Made by a program: the position numbers and the translations under genes
Origin: Vibrio pelagius
GTDB lineage: Bacteria > Pseudomonadota > Gammaproteobacteria > Enterobacterales > Vibrionaceae
DNA: 64,000 nucleotides
Reading direction: 5' to 3'
NCBI RefSeq assembly: GCF_024347575.1
Contig: NZ_AP025504.1
Span: 1,302,001-1,366,000, forward strand
Shown: positions 26,456-37,045 of the stretch, piece after piece
Position numbering within the stretch: position 1 is the first letter of the stretch
Layout: every line of letters begins with the position of its first letter
The notes under the pieces: model-generated
Database searches by the model: none
What the model saw: only the letters and a program-made list of their open reading frames with translations
Told to the model about the DNA's origin: nothing

Positions 26456-26466
26456 TTGTAGTACAA
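26456..26466 (+). promoter_or_regulatory. Operator candidate TTGTA-G-TACAA over a promoter
   Basis: Perfect 5+1+5 repeat 60-70 bases before the second symporter. TTGTAG can be the -35 and TATATC (26479-26484) the -10, 17 bases apart, so a bound repressor would block the promoter. Confidence 0.65.
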
Positions 26467-26525
26467 ATGTTGGTTGTCTATATCTATAGTCGAGGCAACA
26501 AAAAAACAAATAGAAGGTCTCCACG

Positions 26526-28292
26526 ATGGAACTCAATACATTAATAGTAGGTATCTACTTTCTCTTCTTAATTGCAATAGGGTGGATGTTTAGAACGTTT
26601 ACTAGTACGACAAGTGACTACTTCCGAGGAGGGGGTAGCATGCTTTGGTGGATGGTTGGTGCTACTGCTTTCATGACTCAGTTTAGTGCTTGGACCTTTA
26701 CCGGTGCTGCGGGCAAAGCGTTTACCGATGGCTTTGCTGTTGCGATCATCTTTATCGCTAATGCGTTCGGCTACTTAATGAACTACTTATACTTTGCACC
26801 AAAATTCAGACAGTTACGTGTGGTGACTGTTATTGAAGCAATTCGTATGCGTTTTGGTAAGGTCAATGAGCAGGTATTTACTTGGTCTGGTATGCCTAAC
26901 AGTGTTATCTCTGCCGGTATCTGGTTGAATGGTCTTGCAATCATTGCATCAGGCATCTTCGGTTTCGATATGACAACAACCATCATTCTTACTGGTTTGG
27001 TTGTATTGGTGATGTCAGTAACGGGTGGCTCTTGGGCGGTTATCGCATCTGACTTCATGCAGATGGTCATCATTATGGCTGTAACGGTCACTTGTGCTGT
27101 TGTTGCAATGTACCACGGTGGTGGTGTAACCAATATCGTTAATAACTTCCCAACGGATTCGTTCATTACCGGTGATAACCTTAACTACCTGAGCATCTTT
27201 AGTATTTGGGCTGTGTTCATTTTCCTAAAACAGTTCAGCATTACCAACAACATGTTGAACTCTTACCGTTACCTTGCGGCTAAAGACTCGAACAACGCGC
27301 GTAAAGCTGCACTGCTGGCTTGTGTGTTAATGACGCTTGGTCCAATCATCTGGTTCATGCCTTCTTGGTTCATTGCAGGTCAAGGTGTCGATTTAGCATC
27401 TCAATACCCAGAAGCAGGTAGCAAAGCGGCTGACTTCGCTTATCTATACTTTGTACAGGAGTACATGCCTGTAGGTATGGTGGGCTTATTGATTGCAGCG
27501 ATGTTTGCGGCAACTATGTCTTCAATGGACTCTGGTCTAAACCGTAATTCAGGTATTTTTGTTAAGAACTTCTACGAGCCGATTTTACGTCCAAATGCGA
27601 ATGAAAAAGAGTTGGTGATTGTTTCTAAGCTAACGTCTACTTTCTTCGGTATCTCTATCATCCTTGTTGCTTTGTTCATTAACTCGCTGAAGGGTCTGAG
27701 CCTATTCGATACGATGATGTATGTCGGTGCCTTGATTGGCTTCCCTATGACTATTCCAGCATTCTGTGGCTTCTTTATTCGTAAGACACCAGACTGGGCT
27801 GGTTGGGGTACATTGGTTGTTGGTGGTTTCGTATCATACTTCGTCGGTTTTGTTATCACAGCGGAGATGATTGAAGGCTGGTTTGGTTTGAACGAACTTA
27901 CTGGTCGTGAGTGGGCCGATCTTAAAGTGGCTATTGGTCTGATTGGTCACATCGTGTTTACTGCTGGTTTCTTCGTACTATCAACGCTGTTCTACAAGCC
28001 TCTTGCTGAACATCGTGAGAAAGACGTAGACAAGTTCTTCGACAACCTAGCAACGCCATTGGTTGCAGAGAGCACTGAGCAGAAGAAACTAGATAATAAA
28101 CAACGTCGTATGTTGGGTTCACTTATTGCGGTTGCGGGTGTTGGTGTTATGACGATGTTTGTATTGCCAAACCCAATGTGGGGACGTTTAGTCTTCGTAC
28201 TGTGTGGACTTATCGTTTTCTTAGTAGGCTTACTTCTAGTCAAAGCTGTTGACGACACAGTTGAAAGTGCGCAACAAGAAACCACTGCTTAA
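26526..28292 (+). CDS. Sodium:solute symporter, alginate-oligomer type, second copy
   Basis: Na+-coupled inner-membrane transporter of 588 residues, SSS family, closely similar to the protein at 6085 over its full length. Probably takes up unsaturated alginate products that passed the KdgM-type porin. The start has an AGAAGG site before the ATG. The promoter has the perfect operator at 26456. A strong terminator follows. Differences from the first copy cluster in the C-terminal third and in loops, so the substrate sizes may differ. ToaB or ToaC are the nearest named relatives I know; the exact match is not decided. Confidence 0.88.
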   Translation: MELNTLIVGIYFLFLIAIGWMFRTFTSTTSDYFRGGGSMLWWMVGATAFMTQFSAWTFTGAAGKAFTDGFAVAIIFIANAFGYLMNYLYFAPKFRQLRVVTVIEAIRMRFGKVNEQVFTWSGMPNSVISAGIWLNGLAIIASGIFGFDMTTTIILTGLVVLVMSVTGGSWAVIASDFMQMVIIMAVTVTCAVVAMYHGGGVTNIVNNFPTDSFITGDNLNYLSIFSIWAVFIFLKQFSITNNMLNSYRYLAAKDSNNARKAALLACVLMTLGPIIWFMPSWFIAGQGVDLASQYPEAGSKAADFAYLYFVQEYMPVGMVGLLIAAMFAATMSSMDSGLNRNSGIFVKNFYEPILRPNANEKELVIVSKLTSTFFGISIILVALFINSLKGLSLFDTMMYVGALIGFPMTIPAFCGFFIRKTPDWAGWGTLVVGGFVSYFVGFVITAEMIEGWFGLNELTGREWADLKVAIGLIGHIVFTAGFFVLSTLFYKPLAEHREKDVDKFFDNLATPLVAESTEQKKLDNKQRRMLGSLIAVAGVGVMTMFVLPNPMWGRLVFVLCGLIVFLVGLLLVKAVDDTVESAQQETTA

Positions 28293-28314
28293 TACGAGCC
28301 AGTAAAATCATCAG

Positions 28315-28344
28315 GCCGCTCAATTCAAATTGAGCGGCTTTTTT
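28315..28344 (+). terminator. Intrinsic terminator of the second symporter
   Basis: Stem GCCGCTCAATT/AATTGAGCGGC, very short loop, then six T. Confidence 0.92.
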
Positions 28345-28487
28345 ACGTTTCGAAAACGGAGAGGCGCTGGAGTAAATAGCACCAATGACAGGTTCATAAA
28401 GGAAGTAACCAGGACTTTGCATCTTTCTAAAAGGCGTCTAAATTGTGACCTGTACTTACTAAATCGCTGGTTGAATTATTTATGAAC

Positions 28488-29384
28488 TTACAAACTGTCG
28501 ATGAAGGTCTGCTTAATCAGGTCAATCACAGTGTCGTATCGACGTGGTAGGGTACGGTTTCTCTTCTGTACTAAGTAGAGTGCCTCTTCCACTTTGACCT
28601 TGGGTGGAACTACGTGCAGTTGATCTTTATGCGGGAAGTTTTCGACTGCGCCTTCAGGCAGCACTGTAAAACCAAGTCCTTTGGAGACGGGTAGTAGAAT
28701 TTGATGAAGCTGGTTTATGTATCCCGTCTTAGGAAGTTCGTTAATATTGAGCTTTTTCACCGCATCATCACCACATAAATCGAAATACAGAGAGAGATAA
28801 TGGGTTGAGTCAGGGTGAGCTATTAGGCCCAACTCGTGGAGCTTCTCTGGAGTAATCTCGACGTTTTCCAAGCTCTTGTGAGTAATCAGACACAAGGCTT
28901 CCTTACCAATCATTTCTGTTTGATAGACTCGATCGTTCGGTAGTTGAGTCACGATGCCTACATCAATCGTTCCTTGTAACACATCATTGAATATTCGTTG
29001 GTTGGGTGAAGCCTCGACGTGAATGCTGAGTTCTGGATGCTCGGCTTGCAGTTCGAGAAAGTCGGGGTAAAGCTGAAGAGCAAGGGTACCAGAGCACGAC
29101 AGGTTGCATTGGCCTGCGAAAGGATTATCAAACCGCAGAGATTCAAACAACTCTTCTTGTTCCTTGTTTAGCTTAAGCGCGTAGCGATAGATAATTCGAC
29201 CTTGCTCGGTCAACTCAAAGGTTTTGTTTTCGCGAGAAAGTAGGGAACAGTTGCAGGCTTGTTCTAGCTTCTTTATGTGTTGGCTGACTCCGGGTTGAGT
29301 CATATAGAGCTTTTCTGCCGTTTGAGTGAAGTGACCCACTTCCACAAGTGTTTTAAAGGTGTTGAGCCATAGTGGATTAATCAT
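28488..29384 (-). CDS. LysR-family transcriptional regulator
   Basis: 298 residues from the ATG at 29384 (MINPLWLNTF), the usual LysR start; the longer frame adds an atypical head. N-terminal winged HTH at about 3-62 (AEKLYMTQPGVSQHIKKLE) and a periplasmic-binding-like effector domain at about 90-290. It is divergent from an MFS gene 160 bases away, the usual layout when a LysR protein controls its neighbour. The effector is unknown. Confidence 0.88.
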   Translation of the reverse strand: MINPLWLNTFKTLVEVGHFTQTAEKLYMTQPGVSQHIKKLEQACNCSLLSRENKTFELTEQGRIIYRYALKLNKEQEELFESLRFDNPFAGQCNLSCSGTLALQLYPDFLELQAEHPELSIHVEASPNQRIFNDVLQGTIDVGIVTQLPNDRVYQTEMIGKEALCLITHKSLENVEITPEKLHELGLIAHPDSTHYLSLYFDLCGDDAVKKLNINELPKTGYINQLHQILLPVSKGLGFTVLPEGAVENFPHKDQLHVVPPKVKVEEALYLVQKRNRTLPRRYDTVIDLIKQTFIDSL

Positions 29385-29543
29385 TACCAGCCTATATAAC
29401 AAATCATTATCACAATCTCTAATTATCATAAGTCATAGTGGTCAGAATTGATAAGGATATCGTTATAAGTGTCAGCGATTAAAGGGTTGCAACTTTGTTG
29501 TTGATTTGTTGTAGTTGCCACCTGATGCATAAAAGGTGGCAAA

Positions 29544-30719
29544 ATGAACAGGAACGTTTGGATACTCTCCCTCTGTCAGGCTCTATTGATGACTGGCAAT
29601 ATTCTTCTTATCTCTGTGATTGGTTTGATCGGAAAACAGATCGCGCCGAGTCAAAGTATGATCACTTTGCCTGTGGCACTGCAATTTCTTGGTCTAATGG
29701 CGGCGACCATTCCTGCGTCTCTCATCTCTGGGAAGTTGGGGCGCAAGCGAGGCTTTAGTATCGGTAATATAGTCGGTATCTCTGGTGCGAGCTTAGCGAC
29801 CTTCGCGCTCTCAACTCACCACTTTTACCTGTTCTGCTTTGCGACCTTTTTACTCGGTATAGGGATCGGCTTTGGTACTTTGTATCGATTTGCTGCGATT
29901 GAAGTGTGTAGCGAAGATGCGCGCCATCGTGCAATATCCATTTCAATGGCGGGTGGGGTTTTGGCTGCCGTATTGGGGCCTAACTTGGCGGTAATGTCTC
30001 AGCAGTGGTCACAAGATGGTCTCTATATTGGTGCTTTCGCATCACTAATCGGGTTGAACGTGCTGGCATTGATTATTCTCCAGACAGTTCAGTTTCCTAA
30101 GTTCAACCTAACAACTCAACAAGTTCAGCCAGACCCAGTGCGCACCATGATAAAAGCACCTAACTTCGTTGGCGCTGTGTTTGCTGCTATGGTCTCTTAT
30201 GCGGTGATGAACATTTTAATGACGGCGACTCCGCTTGCGATGATTGGATGTGGCTTTGATTTTACCAAAGCAGCTGGCGTGATTGAGTGGCATGTATTAG
30301 GTATGTTCGTTCCTGCATTCTTTACGGGTGGGCTAATCGAGAAGTTTGGCGCTAAACGTATGATTTTAGCTGGCGCAGTACTGTTTTTATTGTGTATTGC
30401 TATCAATATACACGGCGAGTCAATTTGGCACTTCAGATCGGCGCTTGTGTTGCTCGGGGTTGGTTGGAACTTTATGTTTATTGCGGCGACAGGGTTATTT
30501 AGCCAATCTTACCAAGCGAAGAATAAATCTAAAGCGCAGGCTTTGAATGAGTTTGTGGTCTTTAGCTGTGTTAGTGTTACGGCACTTCTCTCAGGTTGGC
30601 TTGAATCTACGGTTGGTTGGCAAATGCTTAACATCTACGTATTGCCGTTTGTGTTGCTGGTGATCATGGTGTTTGCATTCAGCGCAAAGAAAGCAAGCAG
30701 CCCATCAGTAACGCAGTAA
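29544..30719 (+). CDS. MFS transporter
   Basis: 391 residues with about 12 hydrophobic segments, inner membrane. A GKLGRKRGFSIG loop after TM2 fits the MFS motif A. It is divergent from the LysR gene, which probably regulates it. The substrate is unknown: an exporter of small molecules is plausible, and it lies beyond the alginate genes without clear link to them. Confidence 0.82.
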   Translation: MNRNVWILSLCQALLMTGNILLISVIGLIGKQIAPSQSMITLPVALQFLGLMAATIPASLISGKLGRKRGFSIGNIVGISGASLATFALSTHHFYLFCFATFLLGIGIGFGTLYRFAAIEVCSEDARHRAISISMAGGVLAAVLGPNLAVMSQQWSQDGLYIGAFASLIGLNVLALIILQTVQFPKFNLTTQQVQPDPVRTMIKAPNFVGAVFAAMVSYAVMNILMTATPLAMIGCGFDFTKAAGVIEWHVLGMFVPAFFTGGLIEKFGAKRMILAGAVLFLLCIAINIHGESIWHFRSALVLLGVGWNFMFIAATGLFSQSYQAKNKSKAQALNEFVVFSCVSVTALLSGWLESTVGWQMLNIYVLPFVLLVIMVFAFSAKKASSPSVTQ

Positions 30720-30737
30720 ACATCAAGCTTTTAAGCG

Positions 30738-30777
30738 AAGTGCTCACTCGGTTTGGACGAGCACTTTGATTGTGATT
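30738..30777 (+). terminator. Weak terminator after the MFS gene
   Basis: Stem AAGTGCTC/GAGCACTT with a 13-base loop, then a T-rich tail. Confidence 0.55.
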
Positions 30778-30951
30778 TTTTATCGTGACCTATCTGATAT
30801 AGAGCCAAAAGTTCATAATTTCTACATATTGTATTGGATGTGTAGGTTGCAGTTTCCTATTCGATAGTTTCTTTACATAGCTTTATTCGATATTTACTTT
30901 TTTTTCATGAATCGTATGTATAATTACGCTGCTTTTATTCAAGGAGGCGTA

Positions 30952-31887
30952 ATGAAAGTAGTAGATCGTCCAAAGTTAACGTTGTCTTTGTTGTTGCCAA
31001 AATATTGGTGTGTCTGGTTTGGTTTTGGCTTTTTAGCTTTATTAGTAAATCTTCTACCTTATCGAGTCTTGGTCTTTATCGGAGAGGGCGTTGGTCAGCT
31101 TGCAAGGTTGATTATCAGCAAGCGTGCGAAGGTGGCACGACGTAACTTTGAATTAGCATTTCCTGAGTTGTCTGCTCAAGAAGTTGAGAAATTAGTTCGA
31201 CGAAACTTTGAATACGCAGGAATGGCTTTGATTGAAACCGGCATGGCTTGGTTCTGGCCTGATTGGCGAGTGAAGCGTCACATGCGTGTAGTGGGGAAAG
31301 ACCTCATTCTTGAGCAAGAAGAGAATGGGCGCGGTGTGCTGGTGGCATGTGGTCATTTTCTTAATCTAGAAATGACTGCCCGAATTTTTAGCCTATTTGC
31401 ACCGGGTTACGGTGTATATCGACCGCACAGTAATGCTGCCTATGAGTTTATTCAGCATTATGGTAGAACGCGTAAAGGGCATAAAATGATCGATCGTTCT
31501 GATTTAAAAGGTATGCTCAAAGTGCTTAAATCAGGCAATCGCTTATGGTATCTACCTGACCATGATTATGGAGCAAACGCTTCTGTGTTTGTGCCATTCT
31601 TTGGTGTCGATAAAGCTTCAACGACAGCGGGCACAGGGTTTTTAATTGATGCAACTAAGTGCGCAGTAATGTCAGGAGTTAGTGTCAGAAAAGGTGGTGT
31701 CTATGAGCTACAGATCAGCGAAGATTTCAGCCATAAATTCCCACGTAAGCAGCCAGAAGTTGCAGCGCAAGTTATGAACCAAGAAATCGAACGCATAATC
31801 CTAAAAGACATCTGTGCTTGGATGTGGTTACACAGAAGGTACAAGACGCTGCCTGAAGATCATCTTGGTCCTTGTCGTTATGCATAG
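30952..31887 (+). CDS. Lipid A biosynthesis acyltransferase, LpxL/LpxM family
   Basis: Inner-membrane enzyme of 311 residues that adds a secondary acyl chain to lipid A. A hydrophobic N-terminal segment is at about 20-42. The catalytic HX4E motif is in CGHFLNLEM, the same form as E. coli LpxL (HFLTLE). The start at 30952 has an AAGGAGG site; longer forms have none as good. It stands alone with its own promoter. It could be LpxL, LpxP or a Vibrio-specific variant; the chain transferred cannot be read from sequence. Confidence 0.85.
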   Translation: MKVVDRPKLTLSLLLPKYWCVWFGFGFLALLVNLLPYRVLVFIGEGVGQLARLIISKRAKVARRNFELAFPELSAQEVEKLVRRNFEYAGMALIETGMAWFWPDWRVKRHMRVVGKDLILEQEENGRGVLVACGHFLNLEMTARIFSLFAPGYGVYRPHSNAAYEFIQHYGRTRKGHKMIDRSDLKGMLKVLKSGNRLWYLPDHDYGANASVFVPFFGVDKASTTAGTGFLIDATKCAVMSGVSVRKGGVYELQISEDFSHKFPRKQPEVAAQVMNQEIERIILKDICAWMWLHRRYKTLPEDHLGPCRYA

Positions 31888-31937
31888 TCTATTTGTGTAA
31901 TAAAGTCACAACGCAGAGTCCTATGATCATTTCTATT

Positions 31938-31962
31938 AAGCCTCGGGTTGAATCTGAGGCTT
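31938..31962 (+). terminator. Terminator after the lipid A acyltransferase gene
   Basis: Stem AAGCCTC/GAGGCTT, short U tail interrupted by G. Confidence 0.6.
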
Positions 31963-32103
31963 TGTTGTATTTGTGAGCGATTGCGGTAAGAAACGAATAA
32001 AGTCCCGTCATTTATCTAAAATGTGACGTTCATATTTTGTCATAATTTCAATAATTGTTTATATTCGCCTGCTAAAATTATAAATACTAATAAGCAACGG
32101 ATA

Positions 32104-33669
32104 ATGACTGCCAGCCTCTCTTCTCAACAACGGGAAACACTTTTAAACGATACTGATCAGTTGGTATCGACGACCGACCTAAAAGGCGTGATTACTTATA
32201 GCAATGAGGCATTTTGTCGCATTGCAGAATACGAACAAGATGAACTTTTGGGCCAAAATCATAATATTGTTCGTCATGATGAAATGCCCAAAGCCGCGTT
32301 TGCCGACATGTGGGTCAACCTTAAACAAGGTAAGGCATGGCGTGGTATTGTTAAGAATAAAACCAAGTCTGGAGGGTATTACTGGGTAGATGCTTACGTA
32401 ACGCCGATCTACGATGATGGTGTAATTAGTGGTTACCAGTCGGTTCGTGTGAAGCCTAAAGCTCAATGGGTACAAGTTGCAGATAAAGCTTACCAAGGTT
32501 TATTAAAGGCTGAGAAGAGTGGTCGCCAGTGGTCATTACAAATCAGTGACAGTGTTCGCTATGCGATTCTTCTAGGCTCGCTTTCGGCTCCAGTACTATC
32601 GAACATGATGGAGGATCTAGGTCAGGCAGCACAGTGGTTGTGTAGCTTGCTACCTGTTTCTGCACTCGCATTGTTATTTAGACAAGAACTTATCGATACA
32701 CCGCGCGAGCTTAAAAAGCTTCAATCTAAGTTTGATAGTGTTAGCCGTTTAGTGTACTCAGGCAATAGCCAGTTTTCGGTTGCCGATTTCCACCTTAAGT
32801 TGGCTTCGGCTCGTATCCGTACTGTATTAGGTCGAATGACCGATTCAGCGAAGCCAATTCAAGATTTGGCAGATAACTTGAGCGCGACTTCTTATCAAGT
32901 AACGGAAGCGCTTGATCAACAAACCAGAGACATCCTTGAAGTGCGTGAAGCGACGGCCGAAGTAGAAATGACGGCGAATGAAGTGTCATCGACAACTCAA
33001 GAAGCGCACCAGATCGTAGATATCACCTTCAAGACATGTGCAAGTGCAAAAGAGAGCATCGACCAAACGCACAGCAACCTTGATAGTTTGAATGTACAGG
33101 CTGAAAAGGCGACTCAAACGACTTATCAGTTAAGCGACCAAGCTCAGAACGTCAGTAAAATGATGGAAGAGATTGGTGGTATTGCTGAACAGACTAACTT
33201 GTTGGCTTTGAACGCTGCCATTGAAGCGGCGCGTGCGGGCGAGCAGGGGCGTGGTTTCGCTGTGGTAGCCGATGAAGTTCGTGCGCTCTCAGGTCGCACT
33301 TCTAAAGCGACGGTACAGATCAAAGAGAGCATTGAAACTATGCTACACACCATTGAAGGGTGGCAGCGTGATATCTTGGATAACCAAGCGCAAACCGCAA
33401 AATGTGGTGAATCTGCACAGGTAAGCTCTGAGCGACTCTCTGAGGTTGAGACGTTAATGGGACAGATGAATCAATTGATGCAGTCTGTTGAGAACGCAGC
33501 TAACCAACAGCGTCAGCTTACTAGCGATGTGAACCTGCATATTCAGTCTATTGCTTCGACGGCGGAACAAAACCAAGCGGCGACACATTCAGTTAAAGAG
33601 AACTCAGATGATCTTAAGAATCAAGTAGGGGAGTTCCACATGCTTGCGCAGCGTTTTGAAGAGAAGTAA
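32104..33669 (+). CDS. Aer-like chemoreceptor (PAS-MCP)
   Basis: 521-residue methyl-accepting chemotaxis protein. A PAS domain (about 15-115) resembles the FAD-binding sensor of Aer, with [20 protein letters not shown] hydrophobic region is near 155-195, then a long coiled coil, with the conserved hairpin tip [20 protein letters not shown] and later [16 protein letters not shown] that bind CheA/CheW. No C-terminal CheR pentapeptide is seen. It would sense redox or energy state and steer swimming. The ATG at 32104 is preferred as it matches Aer-type N-termini. Confidence 0.88.
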   Translation: MTASLSSQQRETLLNDTDQLVSTTDLKGVITYSNEAFCRIAEYEQDELLGQNHNIVRHDEMPKAAFADMWVNLKQGKAWRGIVKNKTKSGGYYWVDAYVTPIYDDGVISGYQSVRVKPKAQWVQVADKAYQGLLKAEKSGRQWSLQISDSVRYAILLGSLSAPVLSNMMEDLGQAAQWLCSLLPVSALALLFRQELIDTPRELKKLQSKFDSVSRLVYSGNSQFSVADFHLKLASARIRTVLGRMTDSAKPIQDLADNLSATSYQVTEALDQQTRDILEVREATAEVEMTANEVSSTTQEAHQIVDITFKTCASAKESIDQTHSNLDSLNVQAEKATQTTYQLSDQAQNVSKMMEEIGGIAEQTNLLALNAAIEAARAGEQGRGFAVVADEVRALSGRTSKATVQIKESIETMLHTIEGWQRDILDNQAQTAKCGESAQVSSERLSEVETLMGQMNQLMQSVENAANQQRQLTSDVNLHIQSIASTAEQNQAATHSVKENSDDLKNQVGEFHMLAQRFEEK

Positions 33670-33700
33670 CAATAGCTCAGTTTGGCATCCATAGAATATC

Positions 33701-33726
33701 AAGCCCCGCACTCGCGGGGCTTTTCT
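33701..33726 (+). terminator. Terminator of the Aer-like gene
   Basis: Stem AAGCCCCGC/GCGGGGCTT, loop ACTC, then T-rich. Confidence 0.9.
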
Positions 33727-33843
33727 TTAGTCAGGTCGACTTTTGATTAACTATTGAGGCTCTTGTAGAGATACTTTTCACACGTCAGTGTCGACCAAAA
33801 CCGTCAAGTTCAGTACTGAAGTCAATGTTGAAGAGATTCAATA

Positions 33844-33877
33844 AAAAACGCCCCGCTAACTGTAGCGGGGCGTTTTA
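33844..33877. terminator. Terminator of tkt, bidirectional shape
   Basis: Stem ACGCCCCGCTA/TAGCGGGGCGT with A-run and T-run at the ends. On the - strand it follows tkt by 18 bases. Confidence 0.9.
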
Positions 33878-33894
33878 GTATCCAGATGTAGAGA

Positions 33895-35886
33895 TTAAGC
33901 TAGAAGCTCTTTCGCTGTGTTTACTACGTTTTCAGTAGTGAAACCGAACATCTTGAATAGCTCACCTGCTGGTGCAGATTCGCCGAATGTTGTCATACCA
34001 ATGATCTTGCCACCGAAGCCAACGTACTTGTACCAGAAGTCAGCGATGCCAGCTTCTACAGCGATACGAGCTGTTACGTCAGATGGAAGTACAGATTCAC
34101 GGTACTGCGCGTCTTGCTTGTCGAATGCGTCAGTTGCAGGCATAGATACTACACGTACCTTCTTACCTTCAGCTGTCAGTTCAGCCGCAGCGTTAACCGC
34201 TAGCTCAACTTCAGAACCTGTAGCGATAAGGATAAGCTCTGGCTTGCCTGCACAATCTTTCAGGATGTAACCACCCTTCGCGATGTTAGCTACTTGCTCT
34301 TCGCTACGCTCTTGCTGTGCAAGGTTTTGACGAGAGAAGATTAGAGACGTTGGGCCGTCTTTACGCTCGATAGCCAGTTTCCAAGCGACTGCAGACTCAA
34401 CTTGGTCACATGGGCGCCATGTGCTCATGTTTGGAGTTAGACGTAGAGAAGCCATTTGCTCAACTGGTTGGTGAGTTGGGCCATCTTCGCCAAGACCGAT
34501 AGAATCGTGCGTGTAAACTTGAATGTTCTGAACTTTCATCAGAGCAGCCATGCGCATTGCGTTACGAGCGTATTCCATGAACATTAGGAAAGTAGCGCCG
34601 TATGGTACGAAACCACCGTGCAGAGCGATACCGTTCATGATCGCCGTCATACCGAATTCACGTACACCGTAGTGGATGTAGTTACCCGCTGGATCTTCAG
34701 CAGAAACAGACTTAGAACCAGACCACATAGTTAGGTTAGATGGTGCAAGGTCAGCAGAGCCGCCTAGGAATTCAGGTAGCATAGCACCGAACGCTTCTAG
34801 TGCGTTTTGAGATGCTTTACGTGATGCGATGTTTGCAGGATTTGCTTGAAGATCAGCAATGATTTGGTTTGCTTTCTCTTCCCACTGTGCTGGAAGTTCA
34901 CCGTTTACGCGGCGTTTGAATTCAGCTGCCAGCTCAGGGTATGCTGCTTCATAAGCTGCAAGTTTCTCGTTCCACGCTGCTTCCTTAGCTGCGCCTGCTT
35001 CTTTCGCATCCCATTCTGCGTAGACTTCCGACGGAATTTCAAAAGGACCGTGCTCCCAACCAAGTTCTTTACGTGTAGCTGCAATTTCTTCAGCGCCTAG
35101 TGGTGCACCGTGACAGTCGTGTGAACCAGATTTGTTTGGAGAACCAAAACCGATGATAGTCTTAGTACAGATTAGAGTAGGGCGTGGATCTGCTTTTGCT
35201 GCAATGATTGCTGCGTTGATTGCTTCAGCATCGTGGCCATCTACTGCTGGGATTACGTGCCAGCCGTATGCTTCAAAACGCTTAGGTGTATCATCAGAGA
35301 ACCAGCCTTCAACGTGACCATCGATGGAGATACCGTTGTCATCCCAGAAAGCGATCAGCTTACCAAGACCTAGCGTACCTGCTAGAGAACATGCTTCGTG
35401 AGAGATACCTTCCATCAGACAGCCGTCACCCATGAATGCATAAGTGAAGTGGTCAACGATGTCGTGGCCTTCTTTGTTGAATTGTGCTGCTAGAGTTTTC
35501 TCAGCAAGCGCCATACCAACAGCGTTAGTGATACCTTGACCTAGAGGGCCAGTAGTTGTTTCGATACCTGGTGCGTAACCGTACTCTGGGTGACCTGGAG
35601 TCTTAGAGTGCAGTTGACGGAAGTTCTTAAGATCTTCGATTGATAGCTCGTAGCCTGCTAGGTGAAGCAGAGAGTAAATCAGCATAGAGCCGTGGCCGTT
35701 TGAAAGAACGAAACGGTCGCGGTCTGCCCACTCTGGGTTTGATGGGTTGTGGTTTAGGTGATCACGCCAAAGAACTTCAGCAATGTCAGCCATACCCATA
35801 GGTGCGCCAGGGTGACCAGAGTTTGCTTGTTGTACGCCGTCCATGCTAAGAGCACGAATAGCATTAGCTAAATGTTTACGATCCAT
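33895..35886 (-). CDS. tkt: Transketolase
   Basis: Thiamine-diphosphate enzyme of the non-oxidative pentose phosphate pathway, 663 residues, full length. The ThDP/Mg site appears as [15 protein letters not shown]...DDNGIS, and the histidine-rich N-terminal [12 protein letters not shown] is typical. It lies downstream of tal and is divergent via tal from a SorC regulator. V. cholerae has the same pair on chromosome II. In Vibrio this may be a second transketolase besides the main chromosome copy; I cannot tell from one window. Confidence 0.95.
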   Translation of the reverse strand: MDRKHLANAIRALSMDGVQQANSGHPGAPMGMADIAEVLWRDHLNHNPSNPEWADRDRFVLSNGHGSMLIYSLLHLAGYELSIEDLKNFRQLHSKTPGHPEYGYAPGIETTTGPLGQGITNAVGMALAEKTLAAQFNKEGHDIVDHFTYAFMGDGCLMEGISHEACSLAGTLGLGKLIAFWDDNGISIDGHVEGWFSDDTPKRFEAYGWHVIPAVDGHDAEAINAAIIAAKADPRPTLICTKTIIGFGSPNKSGSHDCHGAPLGAEEIAATRKELGWEHGPFEIPSEVYAEWDAKEAGAAKEAAWNEKLAAYEAAYPELAAEFKRRVNGELPAQWEEKANQIIADLQANPANIASRKASQNALEAFGAMLPEFLGGSADLAPSNLTMWSGSKSVSAEDPAGNYIHYGVREFGMTAIMNGIALHGGFVPYGATFLMFMEYARNAMRMAALMKVQNIQVYTHDSIGLGEDGPTHQPVEQMASLRLTPNMSTWRPCDQVESAVAWKLAIERKDGPTSLIFSRQNLAQQERSEEQVANIAKGGYILKDCAGKPELILIATGSEVELAVNAAAELTAEGKKVRVVSMPATDAFDKQDAQYRESVLPSDVTARIAVEAGIADFWYKYVGFGGKIIGMTTFGESAPAGELFKMFGFTTENVVNTAKELLA

Positions 35887-35924
35887 AATAACTACCAGTG
35901 TTTAAATATTGAAATTGGAAATTG

Positions 35925-35953
35925 AAAGGGGAACGCAAACGTTCCCCTTTTTT
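35925..35953. other. Hairpin between tal and tkt
   Basis: Perfect stem AAAGGGGAACG/CGTTCCCCTTT, loop CAAA. The clean T-run is on the + strand; on the coding (-) strand the tail is TTTCAATTT, a weak terminator. It may reduce read-through from tal to tkt. Confidence 0.6.
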
Positions 35954-35965
35954 AATTCTGTGTGA

Positions 35966-36916
35966 TTACAGCTTAGCTGCGATCATGTCTTCAAGTTTGC
36001 CTTGGTCAACAGCGAAGTTGCGGATACCTTCTGCAACTTTCTCAACTGCCATAGCGTCTAGGTTGTGCTCCCATAGGAACTCAGCGTGAGTCATTGGAGC
36101 TGGACGCTCTTTAGAGCCTTTAGAGTCAACTAGCTTCTCTACAACTTCACCTTCAGCGGCTTCTAGTTCAGCTAGAAGAGCAGGAGCGATAGTTAGACGG
36201 TCACAACCAGCAAGTTCTAGGATCTCGCCGATGTTACGGAAGCTTGCGCCCATAACAACAGTGTTGTAGCCGTAGTCTTTGTAGTAGTTGTAGATATCAG
36301 TTACTGAGATTACACCTGGATCTTCTTGAGCTTCAAAGTCACGACCTTCTTTCGCTTTGTACCAATCCATGATACGACCAACGAATGGCGAGATTAGGAA
36401 TACGCCAGCTTCAGCACAAGCACGAGCCTGAGCGAATGAGAATAGAAGAGTAAGGTTACAGTTGATGCCTTCTTTCTCTAGGATTTCAGCAGCGCGGATA
36501 CCTTCCCAAGTAGAAGCCAGTTTGATTAGGATACGATCGTTAGTGATGCCAGCATCGTTGTACATTTTTACTAGCTGACGAGCTTTCGCTACGCTGCCTT
36601 CAGTGTCGTAAGAAAGGCGCGCATCAACTTCTGTAGAGATACGGCCTGGGATTGTTTTCAGGATTTCTTTACCGATGTTTACTGCAAGCATGTCACAAGT
36701 GTCTTGAACTTGTTGTGCTTTATCTGAGCTTTGTGCTTTAGCGTATTCAATTGAAGCATCGATAAGCGGTGCATACTCTGCGATTTGAGCCGCTTTAAGA
36801 ATCAGAGAAGGGTTAGTGGTTGCGTCTTCTGGTTGATACTTTTTGATTGCGTCAATTTCACCAGTGTCTGCTACTACTGTCGTTAGTTTACGAAGTTGCT
36901 CTAATTTGTTGCTCAT
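35966..36916 (-). CDS. tal: Transaldolase
   Basis: Pentose phosphate pathway enzyme, 316 residues, TIM barrel. Schiff-base lysine in [17 protein letters not shown]-terminal [27 protein letters not shown] matches TalB. The ATG at 36916 is chosen because AGGA lies eight bases upstream and it aligns with E. coli; the other in-frame ATG at 36925 overlaps that site. It is the first gene of tal-tkt, with an intercistronic hairpin before tkt. A SorC-type gene is divergent 460 bases away. Confidence 0.95.
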   Translation of the reverse strand: MSNKLEQLRKLTTVVADTGEIDAIKKYQPEDATTNPSLILKAAQIAEYAPLIDASIEYAKAQSSDKAQQVQDTCDMLAVNIGKEILKTIPGRISTEVDARLSYDTEGSVAKARQLVKMYNDAGITNDRILIKLASTWEGIRAAEILEKEGINCNLTLLFSFAQARACAEAGVFLISPFVGRIMDWYKAKEGRDFEAQEDPGVISVTDIYNYYKDYGYNTVVMGASFRNIGEILELAGCDRLTIAPALLAELEAAEGEVVEKLVDSKGSKERPAPMTHAEFLWEHNLDAMAVEKVAEGIRNFAVDQGKLEDMIAAKL

Positions 36917-37045
36917 TTTGATCATCCTATCTATCGCATAACATCTCGTGAGAGGGGAGATGTGGGCATTTGCAAGCTAGCTAATAAACGACTCATCACC
37001 AAATCATTGGTTCAGTTGTTCATTAATTTTAAAATTTCGAGCTGA

